The notes under the pieces: model-generated
Told to the model about the DNA's origin: nothing
Seen by the model: the letters and a program-made list of their open reading frames with translations, nothing else
The model's database searches: none
NCBI GenBank assembly: GCA_017999645.1
Contig: JAGNLJ010000006.1
Span: forward strand, 62,001-126,000
Direction of reading: 5' to 3'
From: Alphaproteobacteria bacterium
GTDB lineage: Bacteria > Pseudomonadota > Alphaproteobacteria > Micavibrionales > Micavibrionaceae
Length of the DNA: 64,000 bases
Part shown: piece after piece, positions 7,732-16,523 of the stretch
Numbering within the stretch: position 1 is the stretch's first letter
Layout: each line of letters begins with the position of its first letter
Position numbers and translations under genes: made by a program

Positions 7732-10011
7732 ATGCAAAATATTCGCAAAGCGGTTTTCTTGTGTCTGGCGCTGACAGTCGCCATCGGTTTTTCCTTCATC
7801 CAGAGCGCATCGGCGCAAGGCGTCGTCCGCGAAATCCGCGTTGACGGTTCCGAGCGTGTCGAGCCTGCCACTGTCATGTCGTACATGGATTTAAAAGTCG
7901 GCGACCCGATGACGCGCGAGGCGCTGGACGCTTCGCTTAAAAGCCTGTTCGCCACGGGTCTGTTTGCCGACGTGACGCTGAGCCAGGAAGGCGACACGGT
8001 CGTCGTCAGCGTGATCGAGAACCCGGTCATCAATGAAATCGCGTTCGAAGGCAACGACAAGATCAAGGATGATGAATTGCTGGCGGAAATCCAGCTTCGC
8101 CCGCGCCAGGTTTTCACGCGAACGAAAGTTCAGTCGGATGTCAGCCGCCTGTACCAGGTATACCGCCAGAACGGGCGTTTCTCGGTGAATATCGAGCCGA
8201 AAGTCATTCGTCTCGACCAAAACCGCGTGAACCTCGTGTTTGAAATCGAGGAAACCGGCGTCACCACGATCAAGACAATCTCATTCGTCGGCAACGAGCG
8301 TTTCGACGATGACCGCCTGCGTAGCGAGATCAGCACAAAGGAAACGGCGTGGTACCGTTTCCTGACGTCGGATGACCGCTACGATCCGGACCGCCTGGCC
8401 TATGACCAGGAGCAGCTGCGCCGTTTCTATCTGTCGCAAGGTTACGCGGATTTCAGAATTCTTTCGGCAGTTGCCGAGCTTTCGAAAGAGCGCGAAAATT
8501 TCTTCATCACTTTCACGCTTGAAGAGGGCGAGCGTTACAAGGTTGGCAAAGTCGGCGTGGATTCAAGGCTGCGCAATTTCGATGCGAATGTGCTGAATGA
8601 CCAGATTACCTTCAAGCAGGGCGACTGGTATGACGCCGACCGCGTGCAGGAAGTCGTGGACGGCATGACGAGCGAGCTGGGCGACCTGCAATATGCGTTT
8701 GTTACGGTGCGCCCGGACATTCACCGCAACCGCGAAAGCAAGACGGTCGATATTTCTTTCCAGATCAATGAAACGCCGCGCGTGTTCGTTGAGCGCGTTA
8801 ACGTGACCGGTAACGTCAGAACCCAGGACAAGGTCCTGCGCCGTGAAATGCTGCTGGTTGAAGGCGACCCCTTCAACAAGTCGAAGCTGGCGCGTTCGGA
8901 GCAGAATATCCGCGACCTCGATTATTTCGAGAGCGTGAATGTGGAAGCCAAGCCCGGTTCGGCACCTGATAAAACAGTCGTTGATATCGATGTGGCTGAA
9001 AAATCGACCGGCGAACTTTCTGTCGGCGCGGGTTTCTCGACCAGCGACGGTCCGCTGGCGGATTTCAGAATTCGTGAACGCAACCTGCTTGGTAAGGGTC
9101 AGGACCTGCTGTTCTCGACGACGATTGCAGGCAAGCGCACGGAATTCGATGTTTCGTTCACCGAGCCACATTTCCTCGACCGCGATCTTTCGGCAGGTGT
9201 CGATATTTTCCACATCACCCGCGACCTGCAGGATGAAAGCTCCTTCGACCAACGCCGTACAGGCGGCGGTCTTCGCTTCGGCTACCCGCTTTCCGAGCGC
9301 TGGCGCCAGAACTGGAAATACCGTCTCGAGAACAACGAAATTACCGATGTTCAGAGCGATGCTTCGCGCTTCATCCGCGACCAGGAAGGCCAGCGCGTAA
9401 CGTCGGCTGTTGGCCAGCGTGTTGAATATGACAGTCGCGACAGCCAGATGTTCCCTACGGAAGGTCTGCTGGGATGGTTGGATACCGAAGTTGCGGGCCT
9501 TGGCGGCGATGCGCAATACGTATCGGCTAAAACCGGCGCATCCTATTTCTACCCGCTGGCGGATCGCGTGGTGGTAAATGCGCTCGGCGAAATCGGTGCG
9601 ATTGAAGGTTACGGCGACTCCGACGTTGAAATTAACGAACGCTACTTTATCGGCGGCTCATCGCTGCGCGGTTTTGCAAAGGCCGGTATCGGCCCGCGCG
9701 ACGCGACCACAGATGACGCCCTCGGCGGCAATGTTTTCTACCGCGGATCGCTCGAGACATCGTTCCCGATCGGCCTGCCGGAAGAAATGGGTATCCTCGG
9801 TCACGGCTTTACCGATTTCGGAAGCCTTTGGGATATCGATGAAACAGGTGCGGATATCCTCGATGAGAGCAGCATTCGCGCCAGCGCCGGTCTCGGCTTG
9901 TCGTGGCGTTCACCGTTCGGACCGATCCGCGCGGATGTCGCCTTGCCCTACTTGAAAGAAGATTTCGACGAGAAAGAAGTCTTCCGGTTTAACTTCGGCA
10001 CGCGCTTTTAA
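7732..10011 (+). CDS. bamA: Outer membrane assembly factor BamA
   Basis: Core of the BAM machine that folds beta-barrels into the outer membrane; 759 residues. The signal peptide has its predicted cut in QSASA/QG, after residue 28. Five POTRA repeats follow, with recurring IxFxGN-type motifs such as IAFEGNDKI and ISFVGNERF, then a C-terminal barrel ending in an outer-membrane Phe signature (FGTRF). ATG 7732 is preferred over the in-frame ATG at 7702, because AGGA lies 7 bases upstream and the signal peptide then starts cleanly. The 183-base gap after rseP suggests its own promoter. Confidence 0.97.
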   Translation: MQNIRKAVFLCLALTVAIGFSFIQSASAQGVVREIRVDGSERVEPATVMSYMDLKVGDPMTREALDASLKSLFATGLFADVTLSQEGDTVVVSVIENPVINEIAFEGNDKIKDDELLAEIQLRPRQVFTRTKVQSDVSRLYQVYRQNGRFSVNIEPKVIRLDQNRVNLVFEIEETGVTTIKTISFVGNERFDDDRLRSEISTKETAWYRFLTSDDRYDPDRLAYDQEQLRRFYLSQGYADFRILSAVAELSKERENFFITFTLEEGERYKVGKVGVDSRLRNFDANVLNDQITFKQGDWYDADRVQEVVDGMTSELGDLQYAFVTVRPDIHRNRESKTVDISFQINETPRVFVERVNVTGNVRTQDKVLRREMLLVEGDPFNKSKLARSEQNIRDLDYFESVNVEAKPGSAPDKTVVDIDVAEKSTGELSVGAGFSTSDGPLADFRIRERNLLGKGQDLLFSTTIAGKRTEFDVSFTEPHFLDRDLSAGVDIFHITRDLQDESSFDQRRTGGGLRFGYPLSERWRQNWKYRLENNEITDVQSDASRFIRDQEGQRVTSAVGQRVEYDSRDSQMFPTEGLLGWLDTEVAGLGGDAQYVSAKTGASYFYPLADRVVVNALGEIGAIEGYGDSDVEINERYFIGGSSLRGFAKAGIGPRDATTDDALGGNVFYRGSLETSFPIGLPEEMGILGHGFTDFGSLWDIDETGADILDESSIRASAGLGLSWRSPFGPIRADVALPYLKEDFDEKEVFRFNFGTRF

Positions 10012-10044
10012 CGGCATCTGCCGGATAACTTAAGAGACCATGCA

Positions 10045-10593
10045 ATGAAAACGCTTATGAAAGCCGTTATCGCAGCGGTAATCCTGATGATATCTATGCC
10101 TGCCGCGTCAATGGCCGCCGACCCGACAGCGGTGGCGGTGGTTGACATTCAGAAGTTGCTGAAGGACTCCAAAGCAGGCGTAAATATCCAGCAACAGCTT
10201 GAAACACATAAAACGAAATTCCTGGCGGAAATCGCGCAGCAGGAGCAAAAGCTCCGCGAAGATGAAAAGGTCCTTTCGGGGCAGCGGAGTTCGCTGCCGC
10301 CTGAGGAATTCGCGAAAAAGGCCAAGGAGTTCGAAAGTGAACTTACGGAATCACGCCGTGTTGCGCAGGAGCGCAAAAAAGCGCTGGAAGATGCCGCATC
10401 TAAAAGCATAGGCAAGCTTCGTGATGAAATTCTGAAAATCGTTCAGCAGATTTCGGACGAGAAAGGATACAGCCTCGTGATTAACAGCCAGAACGTGGTG
10501 ATTAACAGCAAGGGCATGGATATCACCGACGAAGCGCTGGCACGGCTCGACAAGACGGTTTCAGAGATCGCGCTGGAAATCGCAGACAAGTAA
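10045..10593 (+). CDS. skp: Periplasmic chaperone Skp/OmpH
   Basis: Holdase chaperone that carries unfolded outer-membrane proteins across the periplasm to BamA. It has 182 residues: an N-terminal signal peptide (cut likely at ASMA/AD, after residue 24), a short beta core with AVVDIQKLL, and a long charged coiled-coil region (about residues 55-130) forming the jellyfish-like tentacles of the family. A GAGA-like site precedes the ATG. A small hairpin (CGGCA/TGCCG, 10012-10023) lies in the 33-base gap after bamA and has no T-run. Its position between bamA and lpxD is conserved in many proteobacteria. Confidence 0.93.
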   Translation: MKTLMKAVIAAVILMISMPAASMAADPTAVAVVDIQKLLKDSKAGVNIQQQLETHKTKFLAEIAQQEQKLREDEKVLSGQRSSLPPEEFAKKAKEFESELTESRRVAQERKKALEDAASKSIGKLRDEILKIVQQISDEKGYSLVINSQNVVINSKGMDITDEALARLDKTVSEIALEIADK

Positions 10594-10602
10594 TCATCAC
10601 TC

Positions 10603-11628
10603 ATGGCAGATCAGAATTTTTTCCAGACCTCACGCCCGCTCAGCCTGAAAGAAATTTCCAGCGCTACGAAGGCTGAAATATTCAAAGGGTCGGATGGGTC
10701 TTATACAGTTTCCGATGTGGCACCGCTGGATAAAGCCGGGCCGAAGGATCTCAGTTTTTTTGACAATGTGAAATACAAGGAGCAATTCCTGGTCACCAAG
10801 GCCGGGGCGTGTCTTGTTTCGCCCGCGATGGCCGAGCTTGCGCCGAAGGGCGTGAATTTGCTGGTTTCAAAATCACCATACAAAGCTTATGCGCTCGCGG
10901 CGCAGATGTTTTATCCGGAAGTGAAACCTGTGGGTTCGATTTCGGCGCGGGTGTCAATTCATCCGAGCGCAAAACTCGGCAAGGGATGTGTGATTGAAGA
11001 CGGTGTTGTGATTGCTGAAGGCGTGCAGCTTGGTGATGGATGCTGGATCGAGCCTAACGCGGTCATCAGCCGTAATGTGAAAATCGGTGTACAAGGCCGC
11101 GTCGGGGCGAATGCCTCGATCAGCCATGCTTTGATAGGTGACCATGTAAGGATTTATCCCGGTGCGCGGATCGGGCAGGACGGATTTGGTCTGGCTATCG
11201 ACCCGGCCGGGCATGTGAAGGTGCCGCAACTGGGCCGCGTGATTATCGAGGATCATGTCGAGATCGGGGCTAATACGACTGTTGACCGGGGTTCAGGCCC
11301 GGATACGGTGATCGGGCAGGGGACATGGATCGATAATCTGGTTCAGATCGCCCATAACGTCAAAATCGGCAAGGGATGCATTATCGTGGCGCAGGTGGGT
11401 ATTGCCGGTAGTACAGTGATCGAGGATTATGTGGCCATGGGCGGGCAGGCGGGTATTGCCGGGCATTTAAGGGTCGGCAAAGGGGCGCAGATTGCCGCGC
11501 AATCCGGGGTTATTCAGGATGTGCCCGCAGGCGAGGCACAGATGGGTTATCCTTCCATGCCGCTGCGGCAGTTTCTGCGTCAGGCGGCCTTATTAAAGCG
11601 CTTGATTAAAAAGGAAAAAGCCCCTTAA
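10603..11628 (+). CDS. lpxD: UDP-3-O-acylglucosamine N-acyltransferase
   Basis: Third step of lipid A synthesis, adding a hydroxyacyl chain to the 2-amino group of UDP-3-O-acyl-GlcN. It has 341 residues: an N-terminal uridine-binding domain (about 1-105), a left-handed beta helix built of hexapeptide repeats (about 110-310), and a C-terminal helix. The catalytic His is in the VQIAHNVKIG motif (His251). It starts 9 bases after skp and is followed by fabZ, lpxA, lpxI and lpxB. Confidence 0.96.
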   Translation: MADQNFFQTSRPLSLKEISSATKAEIFKGSDGSYTVSDVAPLDKAGPKDLSFFDNVKYKEQFLVTKAGACLVSPAMAELAPKGVNLLVSKSPYKAYALAAQMFYPEVKPVGSISARVSIHPSAKLGKGCVIEDGVVIAEGVQLGDGCWIEPNAVISRNVKIGVQGRVGANASISHALIGDHVRIYPGARIGQDGFGLAIDPAGHVKVPQLGRVIIEDHVEIGANTTVDRGSGPDTVIGQGTWIDNLVQIAHNVKIGKGCIIVAQVGIAGSTVIEDYVAMGGQAGIAGHLRVGKGAQIAAQSGVIQDVPAGEAQMGYPSMPLRQFLRQAALLKRLIKKEKAP

Positions 11629-11655
11629 AGTAGCCGGGAGCAAACGGAACCCTCG

Positions 11656-12114
11656 ATGAACAGCGCCGCGAAGAAAACCATCGATATCAACCGGATCATG
11701 AAAATGATCCCGCACCGCTATCCTATTCTTCTGGTGGACCGGATTCTTGAGTATGTGCCCGGCGAAAGCGCCGTGGGTCTCAAGAATGTTTCAATCAATG
11801 AGCCTCACTTCCAGGGGCATTTCCCGGACTTCCCGGTGATGCCGGGCGTCTTGATCGTCGAGGCCATGGCCCAGACGGCGGCCATCCTCGTCGTTGATAC
11901 GCTTGGCAAGAAGGCCGAAGGCAAGACCGTCTATTTCATGAGCATTGATGATGCGCGTTTCCGCAAGCCCGTGGTGCCGGGCGATTCCATGCATATTCAT
12001 GTCAAAAAAGTTCATTCACGCGCCAATGTCTGGAAGTTCGAAGGCAGGGCGGTGGTTGACGGTGCCCTGTGCGCCGAGGCCACGTTCAGCGCCATGATCG
12101 CTGATAAAACCTGA
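11656..12114 (+). CDS. fabZ: 3-hydroxyacyl-ACP dehydratase FabZ
   Basis: Dehydrates 3-hydroxyacyl-ACP in fatty acid elongation and so competes with LpxA and LpxD for the same acyl-ACP pool. It has 152 residues with a hot-dog fold. The active-site block [20 protein letters not shown] (51-70) contains the catalytic His55 and Glu69. It lies between lpxD and lpxA as in most Gram-negative bacteria. Confidence 0.97.
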   Translation: MNSAAKKTIDINRIMKMIPHRYPILLVDRILEYVPGESAVGLKNVSINEPHFQGHFPDFPVMPGVLIVEAMAQTAAILVVDTLGKKAEGKTVYFMSIDDARFRKPVVPGDSMHIHVKKVHSRANVWKFEGRAVVDGALCAEATFSAMIADKT

Positions 12115-12159
12115 TTTCTATTGAATCTACTACTGTAACGGGCCGCAACAATCCGTGAT

Positions 12160-12188
12160 TTGTCCCTGATAAGCAGCATCTTTAATAT
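12160..12188 (+). promoter_or_regulatory. Possible lpxA promoter close to the start codon
   Basis: TTGTCC (12160-12165) and TAATAT (12183-12188) are 17 bases apart. The lpxA ATG follows only 6 bases after the -10, so transcription would begin at or next to the start codon. No Shine-Dalgarno-like sequence is seen upstream of this ATG, which is compatible with a leaderless transcript. Confidence 0.3.
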
Positions 12189-12194
12189 TTCATA

Positions 12195-12983
12195 ATGAGC
12201 AATATTCATCCAACTTCTATCATCGAAAAGGGCGCGGTTGTCGCGCCTTCGGCGTCTATTGGCGCCTATTGCATCGTCGGGCCGAATGTCGAGATCAAAG
12301 ACAATGTGGTGTTAAAGCCTCATGTGGTTGTGGACGGGCATACGGTGATTGGCGAGGGCACGAAGGTGTATTCCTTCGCCGCGCTCGGCACGCCGCCGCA
12401 GGATCTGAAATATGCGGGCGAGCCGTCAAAGCTGATTATCGGGAAAAACAATACGATCCGCGAGCACGTGACCATGAACCCGGGCACCAAGGGCGGCGCG
12501 ATGGAAACGCGCGTCGGGGATAACGGTTTATTTATGGTGGCAGCGCATGTCGCGCATGATTGCGTGATCGGCAATAACGTGATCATGGCGAATAATGCGA
12601 CGCTTGGCGGGCATGTGACGGTTGGTGATTTTGCGGTGATCGGCGGGTTAGCGGCGGTACACCAATTCGTGCGGATCGGCGAGCACGCGATGATCGGCGG
12701 TATGTCTGGCGTTGAGAGCGATGTCATTCCTTATGGCCGGGTCAAAGGCGAGCGCGCGTTTCTGGCGGGTTTGAATTTGATCGGACTCGAGCGGCGCGGA
12801 TTTTCGAAGGACCAGGTGAAAACTATTCAAAAGGCGGTGAATCATTTGTTCGGGCAGGAAGGCACGATGGAGGAGCGCATCGCGGAAGTCGCGAATGATT
12901 TCTCCAGTGACGACACAGTTCAAAACATCATTCGCTTCGCGCGTGAAAAAACGAGATTTCCGTTATGCCAGCCGCCGCGCTAG
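12195..12983 (+). CDS. lpxA: UDP-N-acetylglucosamine acyltransferase
   Basis: First step of lipid A synthesis: transfers a 3-hydroxyacyl chain from ACP to UDP-GlcNAc. It has 262 residues. Hexapeptide repeats forming the left-handed beta helix start at HPTSIIEKGAVV and run to about residue 190, with a helical C-terminal domain after. The catalytic-His motif AAHVAHDC places histidines at 118 and 121. The motif IREHVTMNPGT upstream is typical. It overlaps lpxI by 19 bases. No ribosome binding site is visible, and a promoter-like pair lies immediately upstream. Confidence 0.97.
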   Translation: MSNIHPTSIIEKGAVVAPSASIGAYCIVGPNVEIKDNVVLKPHVVVDGHTVIGEGTKVYSFAALGTPPQDLKYAGEPSKLIIGKNNTIREHVTMNPGTKGGAMETRVGDNGLFMVAAHVAHDCVIGNNVIMANNATLGGHVTVGDFAVIGGLAAVHQFVRIGEHAMIGGMSGVESDVIPYGRVKGERAFLAGLNLIGLERRGFSKDQVKTIQKAVNHLFGQEGTMEERIAEVANDFSSDDTVQNIIRFAREKTRFPLCQPPR

Positions 12984-13831
12984 ACGCAGCGCCGATCAAA
13001 AGCCTTGGCATTCTCGCCGGCGGCGGGATGCTCCCGCAAAAATTACTGGAAGCGTGTGACCAGAAAGGCATTGAACCTTTCGTAATCGGGTTTGAAGGCC
13101 AGACCGACCCGATGGTCATCCAGGGACGCAGTCATTTGTGGACGCGTCTTGGCGCAGCCGGACATATCATCAAGACGCTTAAATCCCACGGCATAAGCGA
13201 CCTTGTTTTTATCGGCTCGATACGGCACCCGACGATTGCGGAGTTGCGGCCGGACCTAAAGGCAGCGGAATTTTTTGCGCGGGCGAGCTGGAAGGTGATC
13301 GGTGGTGATAACGGCATTGGCGAGGCGCTGCGGGATTTCCTGGGCAAGGAGGGTTTCCGCATTCACGGCATCCAGAGTATAGCGCAGAATTTGCTGGCGC
13401 CTGAAGGATTGATCGGCTCGGTGCAACCTGAAAACCGTGACTGGCAGGATATTGAAAAGGGCATCGAGATTTCGCAAAAACTGGGCGCGCTGGATGTCGG
13501 ACAAGCGGTTATCATACAGGAAGGGCTGGTGCTGGCGGTTGAGGGGGTTGAGGGGACCGATAAGCTCATGGAGCGCACGAAGGGCTTGATGCGCAAAGGG
13601 CGCGGGGGGATTTTGGTCAAAACCTGCAAGCCTAGGCAATACCGGGATTTCGACCTGCCGACAGTAGGGCCGCAGACAATCATTAACGCGGCGGCATGCG
13701 GGCTGGCGGGGGTTGCTATTCATGCAGGGCATAGTTTGCTGATCAGCCCGGAAGAGGTTGCACAAATCGCAGACAAGCATAAAATGTTCGTGATTGGGAT
13801 TGCGGTCAAAACGGACGATCAGGGCATATGA
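12965..13831 (+). CDS. lpxI: UDP-2,3-diacylglucosamine pyrophosphatase LpxI
   Basis: Hydrolyses UDP-2,3-diacylglucosamine to lipid X and UMP. LpxI is the alphaproteobacterial enzyme for this step, unrelated in sequence to LpxH. It has 288 residues. Family features are the N-terminal LGILAGGGMLPQKL, the internal GGDNGIGEALRDFLGKEGF (the more usual form is GDDGLLR), and the C-terminal DLPTVGPQTI and LAGVAIHAG segments. It overlaps lpxA by 19 bases and lpxB by 4, so the three are very likely cotranslated. Confidence 0.93.
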   Translation: MPAAALDAAPIKSLGILAGGGMLPQKLLEACDQKGIEPFVIGFEGQTDPMVIQGRSHLWTRLGAAGHIIKTLKSHGISDLVFIGSIRHPTIAELRPDLKAAEFFARASWKVIGGDNGIGEALRDFLGKEGFRIHGIQSIAQNLLAPEGLIGSVQPENRDWQDIEKGIEISQKLGALDVGQAVIIQEGLVLAVEGVEGTDKLMERTKGLMRKGRGGILVKTCKPRQYRDFDLPTVGPQTIINAAACGLAGVAIHAGHSLLISPEEVAQIADKHKMFVIGIAVKTDDQGI

Positions 13832-15081
13832 CTCAGAAAATTTTTATGATAGCGGGCGAACATTCCGGCGATGTGCTGGGGTCGGGCCTGATCAGGTCGC
13901 TTAAAGACAAGTCACCGGAGATCCAGTTGTCGGGCATAGGCGGTCCGCTGATGGAGAAGCAGGGCTTTAAAAGCCTGATGAATATGGAAGAGCTCGGCGT
14001 GATGGGCATCTGGGAGGTTATCGGCCAGTTGCCGAGGCTTCTGAAATTGATGGAAGCCGTCGTCATCGAGATTGAAAATTTCAACCCGGACGTTGTTGTT
14101 ACAATCGACCTGCCTGATTTTAATTTCGAGATCGGCAAGCGCCTCAAGAAGCGCGGTAAATCGAAAGCGCGGATCGTGCATTACGCGGCGCCGAGCGTAT
14201 GGGCGTGGCGACCGGGCCGGGCGAAGAAGGTTGCACGTTTTCTTGACGGCATGATGTGTTTGTTTCCGCACGAGCCGCCTTATTTCACAAGGCATGGTTT
14301 AAAGTCGGCGTTTGTCGGGCATCCGCTTTCGGAATACGACCCGTCGACAGCGGACGGACCTGCTTTCCGGGAGCGATATAATATTGGCGAGGACGAGGTT
14401 GTCCTGGCCGTGTTTTTCGGCAGCCGTGAGCGTGAGCTCGACGTCCACGCCAAAATTTTCATGGAAGCGATGGAGATTATAAGGGAGCAGTATTTCCCGG
14501 ATCTGGTCGTAGTTTTCCCGACATTGCCGTACCTGGAATATGAAGTGATGAAGGCCATTCACGGCGCTAATTACAAAGGCTTTGTGCTGGTGAACCCGGA
14601 CGAGAAATGGGATGAATTCGCGGCGTGTAACGCAGCGCTGGCGGTTTCCGGTACGGTGGGGCTGGAGCTGGCCTATATGGGCGTGCCGCACATTATTGCT
14701 TACAAGATGCACCCGTTGTCGTGGCTGATGGTCAAGCTGCTGGTGAAAACCAAGTATGCGCATCTCGCGAATATTTTGCTGGGCGAGCCAGCGGTGCCGG
14801 AATTTTTACAGGGCCAATGCAATTCAACCGAGCTTGCCAAGGGGTTGTTCAAGCTGGTTGAGGATGATATGGAGCGCAAGATCCAGCTTTCGAAAACCTC
14901 CAAGATACGCGACATGCTGAAGGGCGAGGGTGGCGACATGACGCCGTCGGACAAAGCAGCGGATTTCGTCCTGGCTGTTGGCAAGGAACCGGCGAGGGTT
15001 TTCGGCAAGAAAGCGCCTATCAAAAAGCGCCCGGCCCCGGTCAAAAAGAAAAAACCTGAGAAAGTGGCGAAGAAAGCCTAG
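13828..15081 (+). CDS. lpxB: Lipid-A-disaccharide synthase
   Basis: GT19 glycosyltransferase that joins lipid X and UDP-diacylglucosamine into the lipid A disaccharide. It has 417 residues. Diagnostic segments are [19 protein letters not shown] (8-26), [12 protein letters not shown], and [14 protein letters not shown] [17 protein letters not shown]. Its ATG overlaps the lpxI stop. The last 25 or so residues are an unusual Lys/Pro-rich basic tail that is not part of the known catalytic fold. The stop codon overlaps that of the convergent gltA by 4 bases (CTAG). Confidence 0.95.
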   Translation: MTQKIFMIAGEHSGDVLGSGLIRSLKDKSPEIQLSGIGGPLMEKQGFKSLMNMEELGVMGIWEVIGQLPRLLKLMEAVVIEIENFNPDVVVTIDLPDFNFEIGKRLKKRGKSKARIVHYAAPSVWAWRPGRAKKVARFLDGMMCLFPHEPPYFTRHGLKSAFVGHPLSEYDPSTADGPAFRERYNIGEDEVVLAVFFGSRERELDVHAKIFMEAMEIIREQYFPDLVVVFPTLPYLEYEVMKAIHGANYKGFVLVNPDEKWDEFAACNAALAVSGTVGLELAYMGVPHIIAYKMHPLSWLMVKLLVKTKYAHLANILLGEPAVPEFLQGQCNSTELAKGLFKLVEDDMERKIQLSKTSKIRDMLKGEGGDMTPSDKAADFVLAVGKEPARVFGKKAPIKKRPAPVKKKKPEKVAKKA

Positions 15082-16412
15082 TCGCGGTCTTCGACCGAGA
15101 CGAAAGGACGGCGCGCCGGGCCTGTGTAGAGCTGGCGCGGGCGGCCGATACGAAGGTCGGGTTCCTCGATCATTTCCTTCCATTGCGAGATCCACCCGGT
15201 GGTGCGGGCGACAGCGAACAACACGGTGAACATGCTGGTCGGGAAGCCCATGGCTTTCAGGATAATGCCGGAATAGAAGTCGACATTGGGGAAGAGTTTG
15301 CGGCTGACGAAATAATCGTCCTGCAGCGCGATTTTCTCGAGCTCCATCGCGACCTCGAGCATCGGGTCGTTGACGCCGAGATCCTCGAGCACTTCGTCGG
15401 CGGCTTTTTTGAGAACCTGTGCGCGCGGGTCGAAGTTTTTATAAACGCGGTGGCCGAAGCCCATGAGGCGGAAGCCGCTGTTCTTGTCTTTGGCTTTCGC
15501 GATGAATTCAGGGATGCGGTCCTTGGTGCCGATTTCGGCGAGCATTTCGAGGACTTCCTGATTGGCGCCGCCGTGGCTTGCGCCCCAGAGCGAGGCGATA
15601 CCGGCCGCGATACAGGCGAACGGGTTGGCCTGCGACGAGCCCGCGAGGCGGACGGTGGAGGTCGAGGCGTTCTGTTCGTGGTCGGCATGGAGGATGAAAA
15701 TTTTGTCGAGAGCATTTGCCGTGATCGGGTTGACCTTATATGGTTCGGCGGGAACGCCGAAGCACATATAGAGGAAGTTTTCCGAGAAGCTCAGATCGTT
15801 GCGCGGATACATGAAAGGCTGGCCAATGCTGTATTTATGGCTCATGGCTGCGAGCGTCGGAATTTTCGCGATGAGGCGGTGCGCGGACAGTTCGCGTTGC
15901 TTCGGATCGCGGATATCAAGCGAGTCGTGATAGAAGGACGAGAGCGCGCCTGCCAGACCGCAGAGGACGGCCATCGGGTGGGCGTCACGGCGGAAGCCAC
16001 GCAGGAAGTAGTGAATCTGTTCGTGCACCATCGTGTGGTAGGTGATGTCGCGCTCGAATTGCTTTTTGGCCTTCTGGTTCGGAAGGTCGCCATTCAGCAG
16101 GAGATAGGCGACTTCGAGGAAATCGCTTTTGCCCGCGAGGTCTTCGATCGTGTAGCCGCGGTGCATAAGGATGCCTTCGTCGCCGTCAATAAAGGTGATG
16201 CGGGATTTGCAGCTTGCGGTTGAGGTGTAGGATGGGTCGAACGTGAAATGGCCGGTTTCGGCGTAGAGCTTGCGCACGTCGATGACGCTGGGGCCGGTCG
16301 CGCCGTCGATGACGGGGAGTTTCCAGCTTTTGCCAGTCTGGTCATCGGTTAATGTGTATGTTTTCTGGGCAGTGGCGGGAGCTGTAGCGGCGGCGGGTTT
16401 CGTGGGACTCAT
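15078..16412 (-). CDS. gltA: Citrate synthase
   Basis: Condenses oxaloacetate and acetyl-CoA at the entry to the TCA cycle. It has 444 residues, matching the hexameric Gram-negative type. The three catalytic residues sit in recognisable blocks: His in [13 protein letters not shown], His in [14 protein letters not shown], and Asp378 in FPNVDFYSG. The N-terminal region includes the small domain typical of type II enzymes. The start gives [11 protein letters not shown], with CAGG just upstream. Its TAG stop overlaps that of lpxB. Its substrate acetyl-CoA comes from the PDH operon in this window. Confidence 0.97.
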   Translation of the reverse strand: MSPTKPAAATAPATAQKTYTLTDDQTGKSWKLPVIDGATGPSVIDVRKLYAETGHFTFDPSYTSTASCKSRITFIDGDEGILMHRGYTIEDLAGKSDFLEVAYLLLNGDLPNQKAKKQFERDITYHTMVHEQIHYFLRGFRRDAHPMAVLCGLAGALSSFYHDSLDIRDPKQRELSAHRLIAKIPTLAAMSHKYSIGQPFMYPRNDLSFSENFLYMCFGVPAEPYKVNPITANALDKIFILHADHEQNASTSTVRLAGSSQANPFACIAAGIASLWGASHGGANQEVLEMLAEIGTKDRIPEFIAKAKDKNSGFRLMGFGHRVYKNFDPRAQVLKKAADEVLEDLGVNDPMLEVAMELEKIALQDDYFVSRKLFPNVDFYSGIILKAMGFPTSMFTVLFAVARTTGWISQWKEMIEEPDLRIGRPRQLYTGPARRPFVSVEDRD

Positions 16413-16462
16413 GGCTGGACCTGTCTTTGGGGATAGCGGGGCGAGGATTAGTTACTTAAACC

Positions 16463-16491
16463 AGTGTACCCGCGTTGCAGTGCAATATCAA
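16463..16491 (-). promoter_or_regulatory. Probable gltA promoter
   Basis: Read on the minus strand, TTGATA (plus 16486-16491) and TACACT (plus 16463-16468) are separated by exactly 17 bases. The -10 lies about 50 bases upstream of the gltA start. The -35 matches consensus at five of six positions. It falls between the end of gltX and the start of gltA, so gltA can be transcribed independently. Confidence 0.5.
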
Positions 16492-16523
16492 TTCGCTGTG
16501 TTTGGCCTTACGGGCGTTTTCCC

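Noticed and set aside
8563..9516. Long open frame (317 codons) on the minus strand
   Set aside because: It is antisense to bamA and its translation matches no family; shadow of the real gene.
15183..16223. Long open frame (346 codons) on the plus strand
   Set aside because: It is antisense to gltA, whose protein is fully conserved; the open frame is a by-product of GC-rich codon use.
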